NCBI RefSeq assembly: GCF_006337125.1 | Contig: NZ_CP040887.1 | Location: 868,001-932,000 of the forward strand | Length of the DNA: 64,000 bases | Direction of reading: 5' to 3' | Origin: Serinicoccus chungangensis | GTDB taxonomy: Bacteria; Actinomycetota; Actinomycetes; Actinomycetales; Dermatophilaceae | In this document: one piece after another, positions 23,976 to 32,656 of the stretch | How positions within the stretch are numbered: the first letter of the stretch is position 1 | Layout: each line of letters begins with the position of its first letter | Translations under genes and position numbers: made by a program | Notes under the pieces: generated by a model | Seen by the model: the letters and a program-made list of their open reading frames with translations, nothing else | Database searches by the model: none | Told to the model about the DNA's origin: nothing

Positions 23976-26900
23976 ATGTCCCCGACACCTGCCCTGCGCC
24001 CGCCCGGCACGCGCTCGTCCCGCGCGGCGGTGGAGGACGTGCGGGTGGTCCTGCTGGCCGACGAGGCGTCCCCCGCCGACCTCGACGAGGAGGGGGACGA
24101 GGACCGGTACGCCCGGACGTTGCAGGCCCTCGCCCACCAGGTGCGGGCGCCGCAGGAGGTGCTCCTCGTGCACCCGGATCCCGAGGGGCAGCGGGCCGCC
24201 GAGCTGCGGGGGCTGGCCGGCGATCTCGGGCTCGGGCTGACACCCCTCGAGCCCGGTGGGACCGACCGACCCGCCCAGGTGGAGGCCGCCCTGGGTCGGC
24301 TGCCCTCCGGCCCGGGGCGCTGGCTCTGGTTCCTGACCCCCGGCGCGGTGCCGGAGCCGGGTGCGCTGGCGGCCCTGCTGGGGGCGGCGCGCCGCAGCAG
24401 CCGGGTCGGCGTGGTCGGCCCCAAGCTGGTCCGGACCGACCAGCCACGGCTGCTGCGCTCGATGGGTCACCACCTCACCCCCGCCGGCCGCGTCGTGGAC
24501 CCGACCGTGCGGGCGCTGGTGGACCAGGGCCAGCTGGACCTCCGGCAGGACGTCCTCGGGGTGCCCTTGAGCGGCTCGATGGTGCACCGGGACCTGCTGG
24601 AGCGGATCGGTGGTCTGGACCGTGCCTTCGGTGCCGACGGGGTCGACGGCCTCGACGTCGGGTGGCGCGCGCACCTGGCCGGCCACCGGGTGGTCGTCGC
24701 CCCCGACGCCGTGGTCCGTCTGGACGACGGCGGTCTCGGGGTCGAGGACCCCCTGCGCACCCGCGTCCGCACCCGGCAGCTCGCCCTGGCCCGCGGCCCG
24801 GCGTGGGCGGCGCCCGGGCGGGCGCTCGGGGTGCTGCTCACGAGCCTGGCGGCGGCCCTGCTGCTCCTGCTCGTCAAACGACCCTCCGAGGCCGCCGGGG
24901 AGTGGGCCGACGTCCGGGCCGTGCTGGCGCCCGCCCGGGGCTGGGGGGCCAGACTGCGGTTCCGCCGGGCGAGGACCGTGGCCCCCCGGGACCTGGCCGG
25001 CCTGCACGAGCCCCGCGACGCCGGGTGGGGAGCGACCCTGGAGACGGTGGGGGAGGCCCTGGACCCCCGCTCGCGCCGGGCCCGGGCGGCCGGGCGCCGG
25101 CGTGCCACCACCGGGGCCACCGAGAGCGGCCCGGTCTCCGAGGAGTTCGACGAGCTCGCGGTGAGGGCCGTCCCGCGCGGTGGTGGAGCTGGCCGCTGGT
25201 CGCGGCCTGCACCCTCACCCTGCTGCTCACCGCGTGGTGGGTGCGCGGGCTGTGGGCCGGCCTCGACCCGGCCGGGACCGGCTGGGCCGGCGGGGAGCTC
25301 GGGCCCGGTCTCGGCGACGGTGCGGCGCTGTGGTCCTCCGCGGTCGACGGGTGGCGTGGGGGTGGTCTGGGGCACGACGACCCGCCCCAGACCTGGGTGT
25401 TGCCGCTCGCCGCCCTCGCCGCCGTCACGGGTCTGCTGCCAGGAGCCGGACGGGACACCGCCGGCCCCGCCCTGGCCTGGGTCCTCGTGCTCGCCCCGCT
25501 GCTCAGCGTCGTCACGGCATACCTCGCGCTGCGACGGGGGACCTCCCGGCGCTGGCCGCGCGCGGCCCTCGCCCTCGGCTGGGGCGTGGCCGCCCCGCTG
25601 GCCGCGGCCACCGGCGAGGGGCGGGTCGGTCCGGCAGTCGTGCATGTGCTGGCGCCCCTGCTCGTCGCCGGGCTGCTCGTCGTCGCGCACCGGGGGCGTG
25701 GCACGAGGCGGGCGGCCGCCGCCTTCGCCACCGCCCTGGGCCTGGCGGTGGCCTCGACCTGGGTGCCCTCCCTCCTGGTCGTCGGCACCGCCGCCGGCGC
25801 GCTCGTCCTCGTGCTCGGCCGCGGCGCGGCCCGCTGGCGCGGGGCCGTCGTGCTCGTCCTGCCGTGGCTGCTCGTGCTGCCCTGGTGGGGCACCCTGGCC
25901 GCGCACCCCGTCCGGCTGCTGGGCGGTGCGGGTGCCACCACCGCCACGGTCGGGCTCCCGTCACCCTCCGTGCTCTGGCAGCTCCTCCTGCTGCAGCCGG
26001 GCGACCTCGGACCGCAGGGCCTGCCGCTCTGGCTCGCCGCGACCTGGTGGGTCGCGGCGCTGGGCGGGCTGCTCCTGCCCGGCCGGGACGGGCGCCGCGT
26101 CGCCGTGCTGCTCCTCGGTGCGCTGGCCGCCGTCGGCGCGGCCCAGCTGGCCGCCCGGACCGCACTGGGGGTCCTCTCGGAGGGACACCCCGAGGAGGGC
26201 CTGCTGGTCACCGCGTGGACGGGTCCGTCGCTGTCCCTGGCCGGTGCCGCGCTGCTGCTGGCCACCGCCACCACCGTGCACCACCTGCTGCGCCGAGGCG
26301 GTCCCGCCCGGTGGACCCGCCCGGCGGCGCTGGCCGCGGTCGTGGTCCTCGCCGCTCCCCTCGCGGCGGCGCTGTCGACGCCGTGGACCGCCGACCGGCC
26401 GGCCCTGCAGGTGGCCGGGCAGCCCCTGCCGGCCGTCGCCGTCGAGGAGGCGCACGGCCCGGGTGCCCTGCGGACCCTCGTGCTCCGCCCCGACGGCGCC
26501 GGGCTCGTGGTCGACCTGCGGGGCGCCGAGCCGGAGACGGGCCGACTGCAGCGCGACCGGACGGTCGAGCTCACCACGCCCACCCCGCGACCTCAGCAGC
26601 AGGTGGTCGAGGGGGTCGTGGAGTCCCTCGTCGGCGCGGCGCCCGCCGACGAGGCGCAGGCCGAGCTGCTCGACCTCGGGGTGGGGTACGTCCTGCTGGA
26701 GTCCGACGACAGCCATCCTGCGGTCGCCCAGCTGGACCGGATCTCCGGGCTCGGCCGGGTGTCCAGCCCGACCGGCTCGGTCCTGTGGCGCATGGTCGAC
26801 GGTGATCCCGGGCGCACCCGGGTCGTGGACGAGGCGGGGGTGAGCGTGAGCACCCTGCCCGCCGACGGCCCGCACGGGTCCTCCTCGGGACGGGTGGACG

Positions 26901-27157
26901 TGCCGGCCGACGGTTCCCTGGCGGTCGCCGAACCCCCCGGGTGGGCGCAGGTGGCGGAGGTCCGCGTCGACGGCCGGCCGGTCGCGGTCGAGGACCCCGG
27001 CCGGGTCCCGCTCCCGCAGGGGCAGCACCTCGTGGAGGTCGAGCTCGAGCGACCGGGCCTGATGAGGCTGGTCCTGGCGCTGGTGCTCGCCGCCGTGACC
27101 GCCTTCCTCGCGCTGCCCGTGGGCCGGACCGAGGACGAGCAGGAGGAGGCCGCATGA
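23976..27157 (+). pseudogene. Large glycosyltransferase/membrane protein with one frameshift
   Basis: One gene read in two frames. Frame 1 (from ATG 23976) encodes a GT2 domain: VRVVLLADEAS, ALAHQVRAPQEVLLVHPDPE, WLWFLTPGAVPEPGALAALL, GVVGPKLVRTDQPRLL, GGLDRAFGADGVDGLDVGWR, with a first membrane segment near residues 283-300. After about codon 398 this frame turns to non-protein-like residues, and the frame one base earlier continues RWWSWPLVAACTLTLLL with roughly a dozen membrane spans and an extracellular C-terminal domain ending PVGRTEDEQEEAA. Joining them needs one extra base near 25161-25180, for example CCCC in place of the CCC at 25172-25174. Corrected length is about 1060 residues, normal for this conserved whiB2 neighbour. 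Sequencing error or recent mutation both fit. Confidence 0.75.
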
Positions 27158-28773
27158 GCGGTGACGGCGGGCCCGGGAGGGCCGTGTGGCTGCGGCCGGC
27201 CCTGGCTGCCGGGGCCGTGGCCGCCCTCGCCTGGACCAGCACGGTGCCGGGAGGCTGGGGCGCCGGCCAGGACGGGGGAGCCCGCCAGGACCAGGGGGGC
27301 GGGCAGACGTCCGCGCCACCTGCCGCCGCCGACCCCTCCACCGAGGAGGGGGAGCAGGCGCTGGTCGAGCAGGCCGCCCTCGCCTGCGCGGGTCGTGAGG
27401 GCCTGGCGGGCCGGGCGCTCGCCGTCACCGCGCCGGAGGAGCTGCTGGCGACGGACGGAGCCGGCGAGGGGAGCCTGCGGGTCCTCGGTCCGCGGGAGCC
27501 GGCCGCCGACCCCGTGCCGCTGGCGGAGGACGCCGCCGGGGTGCGGCTCGAGGCGGGGGACTCGGCGCTGGCCCTCGCCACGGGCAGCGACGCCGCCGGC
27601 CTGGTGGCGGGGCAGGTCCTCGTCGGGACGGGGACGGACGCGTCGCCGCGCGGGGCCGCGCTCTCCGGGTGCGTGGCGCCCGCCGAGGACCAGTGGCTGC
27701 TGGCCGGGGGAGCCGAGCCGGGACGCACCGAGAGCCTCGTCCTGACCAACCCGGGGGCCGACCCGGTGCGGGTCGACGTGGAGCTGCGGGGAGAGGGCGG
27801 ACCGGTCCAGGTCACCGGCGGCGCCGGTCTCGTGGTGCCCGCGGGCGGCCGGCTGGTGCGACCGGTCGACGCCCTGGCGGAGGGCGTCGATGCCCCGGCC
27901 CTCAGGGTGCGGACCGAGGGCGGCCCGGTCGCCGCCCAACTGGTCGAGACCTTCCGGGACGGGACCACCGAGCTCGGGACGACCGTCACCTCCCCGGCCG
28001 CCGCGCCCGCCCGCGACCTGGTGGTGCCACCCGTCCCGTCGGGGGGCGACCGGACGGACCTCGTCCTGCGGGTGCTCGCGCCGGAGGGGCCGGCCGTGGT
28101 CGAGCTGCGCTCGCTGACGCCGACGGGTCCCGCGACACCGGACCCGGCCGCCGTGCGGGTGGCCGCCGGGTCGACGGTGGACGTCCCGCTGGAGGGGCTG
28201 GAGGAGGACGCCACCGGGCTGCGGCTGCGTGCGGACGCCCCGGTCACCGCCTCCCTCCAGGTCCGGGTCGTCCCCTCCGGGGACGAGCCGCTGGAGGACC
28301 CGGAGGAGGTGGACGGTGCCGGCACGGACGAGGCGGCGGCCACCACGCAGGCGCCCGGGACGGGCTCCGAGGTGGTGCGTCCCGCCGGCGACCTCACCTG
28401 GCTGCCCGCGACGACCCTCGCCGTGCAGCCGGTCGGCATCGCCGTCCCCGACCTCGCCGACGTCGCCGGGGCCCGGCTGGAGCTCTCGCTCGCCGCGCTG
28501 GACGCCTCGACCGCCGAGGTCCTCCTGCGCGACCGCGAGGGAGGCACGACGTCCAGGAGCGTGGACCTGGACAACGACACGAGCGCCCTGCTCGAGGTCC
28601 CTGACGGGACCACGGCCGTCTGGGTGCGACCCGCGGAGGCGGGGACGCCGGGGCTCGCCGCGGCGCTGCACCTCACCGGCGAGGACGACCTCGGTCCCTA
28701 CCGCGCCGCCACGACCCTGCGCCCCGTGCCGTGGACCCGTGAGGTCACGAGGATCACCAGCGTCGTGCCCTGA
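27154..28773 (+). CDS. DUF5719 family secreted/membrane-anchored protein
   Basis: A 539-residue protein of the actinobacterial DUF5719 family. The N-terminus has a signal-anchor-like segment (WLRPALAAGAVAALAWTSTVPG, split here at about residues 11-32) followed by an acidic, Ala/Glu-rich linker. The rest is beta-rich with repeats resembling RTESLVLTNPGADPVRVDV, LVVPAGGRLVRPVDAL and STVDVPLEGLEEDATGLRL, suggesting several beta-sandwich domains outside the cell. Only one or two cysteine pairs are visible. The ATGA overlap couples it to the glycosyltransferase gene. The function is unknown; context points to envelope glycan assembly. Confidence 0.82.
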   Translation: MSGDGGPGRAVWLRPALAAGAVAALAWTSTVPGGWGAGQDGGARQDQGGGQTSAPPAAADPSTEEGEQALVEQAALACAGREGLAGRALAVTAPEELLATDGAGEGSLRVLGPREPAADPVPLAEDAAGVRLEAGDSALALATGSDAAGLVAGQVLVGTGTDASPRGAALSGCVAPAEDQWLLAGGAEPGRTESLVLTNPGADPVRVDVELRGEGGPVQVTGGAGLVVPAGGRLVRPVDALAEGVDAPALRVRTEGGPVAAQLVETFRDGTTELGTTVTSPAAAPARDLVVPPVPSGGDRTDLVLRVLAPEGPAVVELRSLTPTGPATPDPAAVRVAAGSTVDVPLEGLEEDATGLRLRADAPVTASLQVRVVPSGDEPLEDPEEVDGAGTDEAAATTQAPGTGSEVVRPAGDLTWLPATTLAVQPVGIAVPDLADVAGARLELSLAALDASTAEVLLRDREGGTTSRSVDLDNDTSALLEVPDGTTAVWVRPAEAGTPGLAAALHLTGEDDLGPYRAATTLRPVPWTREVTRITSVVP

Positions 28774-28827
28774 CGGCGCCGTGCCCTGAGGGTGTCGTGC
28801 CCTGACGGCGCCGGGCCCCGACGGCGC
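28764..28827. repeat. Four tandem 16-bp units between convergent genes
   Basis: The units start CGTGCCCTGACGGCGC and run 28764-28779, 28780-28795, 28796-28811 and 28812-28827. Units 1 and 3 are identical; unit 2 ends GGGTGT and unit 4 begins CGGGCCCCG. The first unit contains the last codons and stop of the DUF5719 gene (GTG CCC TGA), so the stop codon itself is copied in units 2 and 3. A 6-bp stem CCGGGC/GCCCGG can form around unit 4 (from 28811), but no T-run follows. Confidence 0.8.
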
Positions 28828-28836
28828 CCGGTGCTC

Positions 28837-29223
28837 TCAGACCAGGTCGTCGGGATCCCTGCCCAGCATGCGGGCCACCTGCTCGACCACGACCTCGGTG
28901 ACGAGCGAGGCCAGCTCGCCCTCGTCGACCGCCCGGTGCTCGACCGGACGGCGGTAGACGACCAGGCGGGCCGGCACGCCCCGCTCGGCGGGGAACAGCC
29001 GGCCGAGCGCCACCCCGTGCTCCCAAGGCGCGGGGTCCGACGGCGGGACCTCCTCGACGGCGAGCTCCACCCCCAGGGGCGCGTCGAGGCGCCGCTCGAG
29101 CGTCTCGGCCGCCTCGAGGACGAGCTCGTCGAAGCGGTCCCGGCGCGTCCGCATGGCCGGGACCCGTGGGCGCGCCAGGGGACCCCGCATCCCGTGCCCT
29201 CGCCGGTCCCGGTGCCTGCTCAT
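28837..29223 (-). CDS. Metallopeptidase family (PF06262-type) protein with degenerate zinc site
   Basis: A 128-residue protein of the small zincin-like family found next to DUF3499. It contains RDRFDELVLEAAETLERRLD, VELAVEEVPPSD, LGRLFPAERGVPARLVVYRR and a C-terminal helix VTEVVVEQVARMLGRDPDDL. In zinc-binding members that helix reads HExxHxxG; here both histidines are replaced (V and R), leaving VEQVAR, so zinc hydrolysis is unlikely. ATG 29223 is chosen because a TAGGGT box lies 7 nt upstream. It faces away from DUF3499 and converges on the DUF5719 gene through the tandem repeat region. Confidence 0.8.
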   Translation of the reverse strand: MSRHRDRRGHGMRGPLARPRVPAMRTRRDRFDELVLEAAETLERRLDAPLGVELAVEEVPPSDPAPWEHGVALGRLFPAERGVPARLVVYRRPVEHRAVDEGELASLVTEVVVEQVARMLGRDPDDLV

Positions 29224-29230
29224 GCTCGTG

Positions 29231-29305
29231 ACCCTAGGCCACCGGGCAGCAGTCCCGCCCGCCACGGGGTGGCAGCGCAGGTTGGTGGGTGCGGGCGCCT
29301 AGAGT
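29231..29305. promoter_or_regulatory. Divergent leaderless promoters (metallopeptidase-like / DUF3499)
   Basis: Minus-strand TAGGGT (29236-29231) is 7 nt before ATG 29223. Plus-strand TAGAGT (29300-29305) is 7 nt before GTG 29313. Confidence 0.42.
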
Positions 29306-29312
29306 GTCGGGC

Positions 29313-29681
29313 GTGACCCTCACTCGCCAGTGCTCGAAGACGGCGTGCGTCCGCCCCGCCACGTCGACGCTCACCTACGTCTACGCGGAGCAGACCGCCG
29401 TGCTGGGGCCCTTGGCGACCTACGCCGAGCCGCACAGCTACGACCTGTGCGAGCAGCACGCCACCCGTCTGACCGCCCCCCGGGGGTGGGACGTCGTCCG
29501 CCTGGAGCTGCCCGAGGGCGAGCCCCGGCCTCCGGTCGACGACCTCGCCGCGCTGGCGGACGCGGTGCGGGAGCACCGGGGCACGATCGTGCGGGTCGAC
29601 CAGGACGTCGCCGAGCGCGAGGGGGCGACCGTCACCGAGATCGCCCGCCGAGGCCACCTGCGGGTGCTGCGCGACCGCTGA
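29313..29681 (+). CDS. DUF3499 family protein
   Basis: A 122-residue conserved actinobacterial protein. It has the N-terminal CxxxxC-like pattern TRQCSKTACVRPATSTLTY (cysteines near residues 6 and 11), then YVYAEQTAVLGPL, a third cysteine in HSYDLCEQHATRL, and a C-terminal helical region ending ARRGHLRVLRDR. The Cys3/His arrangement (C6, C11, C46, H49) looks like a small zinc ribbon. DUF3499 genes lie invariably between the metallopeptidase gene and manB; function unknown. Confidence 0.88.
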   Translation: MTLTRQCSKTACVRPATSTLTYVYAEQTAVLGPLATYAEPHSYDLCEQHATRLTAPRGWDVVRLELPEGEPRPPVDDLAALADAVREHRGTIVRVDQDVAEREGATVTEIARRGHLRVLRDR

Positions 29682-29706
29682 CCGGGGTCGGTGGAGGGAG
29701 CAGGGC

Positions 29707-31119
29707 ATGCGCGTCGCCGACGTCATCACGGCCTACGACATCCGGGGCCGCGTCCCAGGACCCCTGACGCCGGAGGTCGCCCGGGCCCTGGGCTCGGCCT
29801 TCGCGCAGGTGGTCGTCCTGCCGGAGGGGCACCGCGAGATGGTCCTCGGGAAGGACATGCGGGAGTCCTCGTCCGAGCTCGCCGGCGCCGTCCTCGAGGG
29901 CGCACGGTCCCAGGGGGTGGACGTCACGGACCTCGGGCTGTGCTCCACCGACGCCCTCTACTACGCCAGCGGGTCCCGGGGCCTGCCCGGTGCCATGGTC
30001 ACCGCCAGCCACAACCCGGCGGGCTACAACGGCATCAAGCTGTGCCGCGCCGGCGCGCGCCCCGTGGGCCAGGAGTCCGGCCTGGGGGAGATCCGGGACC
30101 TCGCCCAGTGGCTGCTCGACCGCGGTGCCCTGCACGCGCTGGCGGCCGGCCCACCGGGAGCGGTCCGGCACGCCGATGTCCTGCCGGACTACGCCGGCCA
30201 CCTGCACTCGCTGGTGGACCTCGACGGGATCCGGCCGCTGCGCCTGGTCGTGGACGCCGGCAACGCCATGGCCGGGCTCACGGTGCCGGCCGTGCTCGGG
30301 ATCGAGGGCCTGCCTCTCGCCGTCGAGCCGCTCTACTTCGAGCTCGACGGCACCTTCCCCCACCACGACGCCAACCCGCTCGACCCGGCCAACCTGCGCG
30401 ACCTGCAGGACGCCGTCGTCCGGTCCGGTGCGGACCTCGGGCTGGCCTTCGACGGCGACGCCGACCGGGTGGTCCTCGTGGACGAGCGTGGGACCCCGGT
30501 CCCGGCCGGTGCGGTGGCCGCCCTCATCGCGACCCGCGAGATCGCCCGCGACGTCTCCGGGGGGAGGAGCCCCGGGGACATCACGGTGGTCCACGGCTCG
30601 GTCGTCTCCCGGGCGGTGGAGGAGGCCGTCGCCGGGCTGGGTGCGCGGCTGGTGCGCTCCCCGGTCGGCCACTCCTTCGTCAAGCAGCGCATGGCGGCCC
30701 ACGGTGCCGTCTTCGGCGCCGAGCACTCGGCGCACTACTACTTCCGCGACTTCTGGTACGCCGACAGCGGGCTGCTCGCCGCGCTGCACGTCCTGGGCGC
30801 GCTGGGGCGGCACGAGGGCACGCTGTCCTCCCTGCTCTCCCCCCTCGACCGCTACGCCGCCTCGGGCGAGATCAACAGCGCGGTGCACGACGTCGCCGCC
30901 GCCACGGGCCGGGTCCGCGACTGGGCGCTCGCCCACGGGGCCCGGGAGCTGGAGGGTGACGGGCTGCTCGTGAGCAGCGACGACGACCCCTTCTGGTGGG
31001 TTTCCCTGCGCGCGAGCAACACCGAGTCGCTGCTGCGGCTCAACGTCGAGGCGCAGGACGGTGAGACGATGGTCCGCGTCCGGGACGCCGTCCTGGCGCT
31101 CGTGAGACAGGAGGCCTGA
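29707..31119 (+). CDS. manB: Phosphomannomutase/phosphoglucomutase
   Basis: A 470-residue alpha-D-phosphohexomutase. It starts MRVADVITAYDIRGRVPG and has the catalytic phosphoserine loop MVTASHNPAGYNGIK near residues 97-111, the metal-binding LAFDGDADRVVLVD (about residues 251-264), the sugar-binding GEHSAHYYF-like GAEHSAHYYF, and a C-terminal phosphate-binding RASNTESLLRLNVEA. It interconverts mannose-6-P and mannose-1-P for GDP-mannose and envelope glycans, and may accept glucose phosphates. The ribosome-binding site GGAGGGAG precedes the ATG. It leads a tight operon with the Trm112-like and SIS genes. Confidence 0.93.
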   Translation: MRVADVITAYDIRGRVPGPLTPEVARALGSAFAQVVVLPEGHREMVLGKDMRESSSELAGAVLEGARSQGVDVTDLGLCSTDALYYASGSRGLPGAMVTASHNPAGYNGIKLCRAGARPVGQESGLGEIRDLAQWLLDRGALHALAAGPPGAVRHADVLPDYAGHLHSLVDLDGIRPLRLVVDAGNAMAGLTVPAVLGIEGLPLAVEPLYFELDGTFPHHDANPLDPANLRDLQDAVVRSGADLGLAFDGDADRVVLVDERGTPVPAGAVAALIATREIARDVSGGRSPGDITVVHGSVVSRAVEEAVAGLGARLVRSPVGHSFVKQRMAAHGAVFGAEHSAHYYFRDFWYADSGLLAALHVLGALGRHEGTLSSLLSPLDRYAASGEINSAVHDVAAATGRVRDWALAHGARELEGDGLLVSSDDDPFWWVSLRASNTESLLRLNVEAQDGETMVRVRDAVLALVRQEA

Positions 31120-31120
31120 G

Positions 31121-31348
31121 ATGGCGCGACCGGAGTACGACCCGTGGGTGCGCAGCATCCTGCGCTGCCCGGTGGGGCGGCACGAGCTCCTCGACCGCAC
31201 CGACGAGCACGGCGCCCCCGTGCTGGAGTGCGCCGAGGACTGCGACGGGCCCGGCCGACGCCGCCGCTACCCCTGGCGTGACGGCATCCCCGTCCTGCTC
31301 GTCGACGACGCCGACGTCGTCACCGTCACCGTCACCGTCACCGACTGA
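31121..31348 (+). CDS. Trm112-like small protein
   Basis: A 75-residue protein with the Trm112/YcaR-like zinc-ribbon layout: ILRCPVGRHEL at residues 12-22, then LECAEDCDGPGRRRRYPWRDGIPVLLVDD. CP, C and C supply candidate ligands near residues 15, 43 and 47, and the YPWRDGIPVLL segment is characteristic. Such proteins may act as methyltransferase partners, but no partner is evident here. The C-terminal eight residues are VTVTVTVT, from four exact copies of GTCACC (31319-31342). It starts one base after the manB stop. Confidence 0.85.
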   Translation: MARPEYDPWVRSILRCPVGRHELLDRTDEHGAPVLECAEDCDGPGRRRRYPWRDGIPVLLVDDADVVTVTVTVTD

Positions 31349-31363
31349 GGCTGCGGAGGTCAC

Positions 31364-32656
31364 GTGCCCTACATCGACGAAGCGCTGCTCGACGACCCGG
31401 ACGAGCTGGCGCGCAAGGACTCCAGGGAGACCCTGCGGGCCCTCGCGAGCGCCGGAGCCCAGGTGCGGGAGGCGATGACGCTGACCGACGAGGCCGGGAT
31501 CGACCGGCTGGCCCGCAGCGAGCGGCCGCGGTCGGTCCTCGTGGCCGCCATCGGCGGCTCCTCGATCGTCGCGGAGGTCCTCGAGCTGCTCGCCGAGCCG
31601 GGCTCGCCGGTGCCCGTCCAGGCGCGGCGCAACCTGCCGCTCCCGGGCTGGGTCGGCCCGATGGACCTCGTGGTCGCCGTGTCGCTCTCCGGCCGCGCAC
31701 CCGGGCCGTTGGCGGTGGCCGCCGAGGCGGCCCGCCGTGGCGCGATGCTGCTCACGGTCGGGGCCGACGACTCACCCCTCGCGGAGGTGTGCCGCCGTGC
31801 CCGCGGGGTGCACGTCGGGGTGGGCAGCGGAGGGCGCACCAGCTCCCGCACCGCCCTGTGGACCCTGCTGACCCCGGTCCTCATCGGGGCCGACCGCCTC
31901 GGCCTGCTGGAGGCCTCCCCGGACATGGTCGTCGGGGTCGCCGACCGGCTCGACACGCGCGCCGAGGAGTTCCGCCCCTCCTCCGACGCCTTCGTCAACC
32001 CCGCCAAGGTGCTCGCCGTGCAGCTGGCCGAGACCGTGCCGGTCGTCCTGGGGGACGGGCCGCTGGGCGGCGTGGCGGCAGCCCGCGCCGCCTCGATGCT
32101 GGCCCGCACGGCGCGCATCCCGGCGACCTTCGGCGAGCTGCCGGACGCGGCCAGCGGCATCGTCGCCTGCTTCGACGGCCCCTACACCGCCATCGGCGGG
32201 CGGCGGCCGGGCACCTACGACGACGCCCGCATCCGGCTGGGCGACATCGACACCTCGCGCTGGGAGCCGCACCACTTCTCCGAGCCGGAGGGCGAGCTCA
32301 TGGAGCGGCCGACGGGCCCCGGTGGCGGTGCCCCTCGGGACGACCTCTTCGCCGACCCCTACCTCGACGGACCGGCCCCGCCGCGGCTGGGTCTGCTCAT
32401 GCTGCGGGACGCGCCGGCGGAGCCGCCGACGCGGGAGTCCGCGCAGGCGGAGGCGCTGACCGACGCGGTGCTCACCACCGCGCGCGAGGCGGGCGTGCGG
32501 GTCATGGAGGTGCAGGCCGAGAGCGGCCCGCCGATCGTCCGGCTCGCCGACCACGTGGCCGCCGTCGACTACGCCGCGACCTACCTCGCGATCGGGCTCG
32601 GCCTGGACCCCTCGGTCTCCCCGCACGTCGCCGACCTGCGGGACCGGACCCGGTGA
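31364..32656 (+). CDS. SIS-domain phosphosugar isomerase-like protein
   Basis: A 430-residue protein of the class resembling bifunctional phosphoglucose/phosphomannose isomerase. The first half has a SIS fold: VLVAAIGGSSIVAEVLELL, DLVVAVSLSGRAPGPLAVA (about residues 105-123), GAMLLTVGADDSPLAEV and RTSSRTALWTLLTPVLIGAD; the second half is VPVVLGDGPLGGVAAARAA and a C-terminal isomerase domain ending ATYLAIGLGLDPSVSP. The position directly after manB and a Trm112-like gene matches Rv3256c (recalled). It probably supplies or interconverts hexose phosphates. No manA gene is found beside it. Confidence 0.85.
   Translation: MPYIDEALLDDPDELARKDSRETLRALASAGAQVREAMTLTDEAGIDRLARSERPRSVLVAAIGGSSIVAEVLELLAEPGSPVPVQARRNLPLPGWVGPMDLVVAVSLSGRAPGPLAVAAEAARRGAMLLTVGADDSPLAEVCRRARGVHVGVGSGGRTSSRTALWTLLTPVLIGADRLGLLEASPDMVVGVADRLDTRAEEFRPSSDAFVNPAKVLAVQLAETVPVVLGDGPLGGVAAARAASMLARTARIPATFGELPDAASGIVACFDGPYTAIGGRRPGTYDDARIRLGDIDTSRWEPHHFSEPEGELMERPTGPGGGAPRDDLFADPYLDGPAPPRLGLLMLRDAPAEPPTRESAQAEALTDAVLTTAREAGVRVMEVQAESGPPIVRLADHVAAVDYAATYLAIGLGLDPSVSPHVADLRDRTR

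Noticed and set aside
25161..25180. Programmed -1 frameshifting in the glycosyltransferase
   Set aside because: No slippery X XXY YYZ heptamer or clear downstream pseudoknot is seen; a missing base in a C-run is simpler.
25180..26805. A separate gene starting at GTG 25180
   Set aside because: The frame is Arg/Pro/Gly-rich without hydrophobic helices; the overlapping frame encodes the expected membrane protein.
31319..31342. GTCACC repeats as a regulatory microsatellite
   Set aside because: Four six-base units remain in frame at the end of a short coding gene; without strain comparison this is just a Val-Thr tail.
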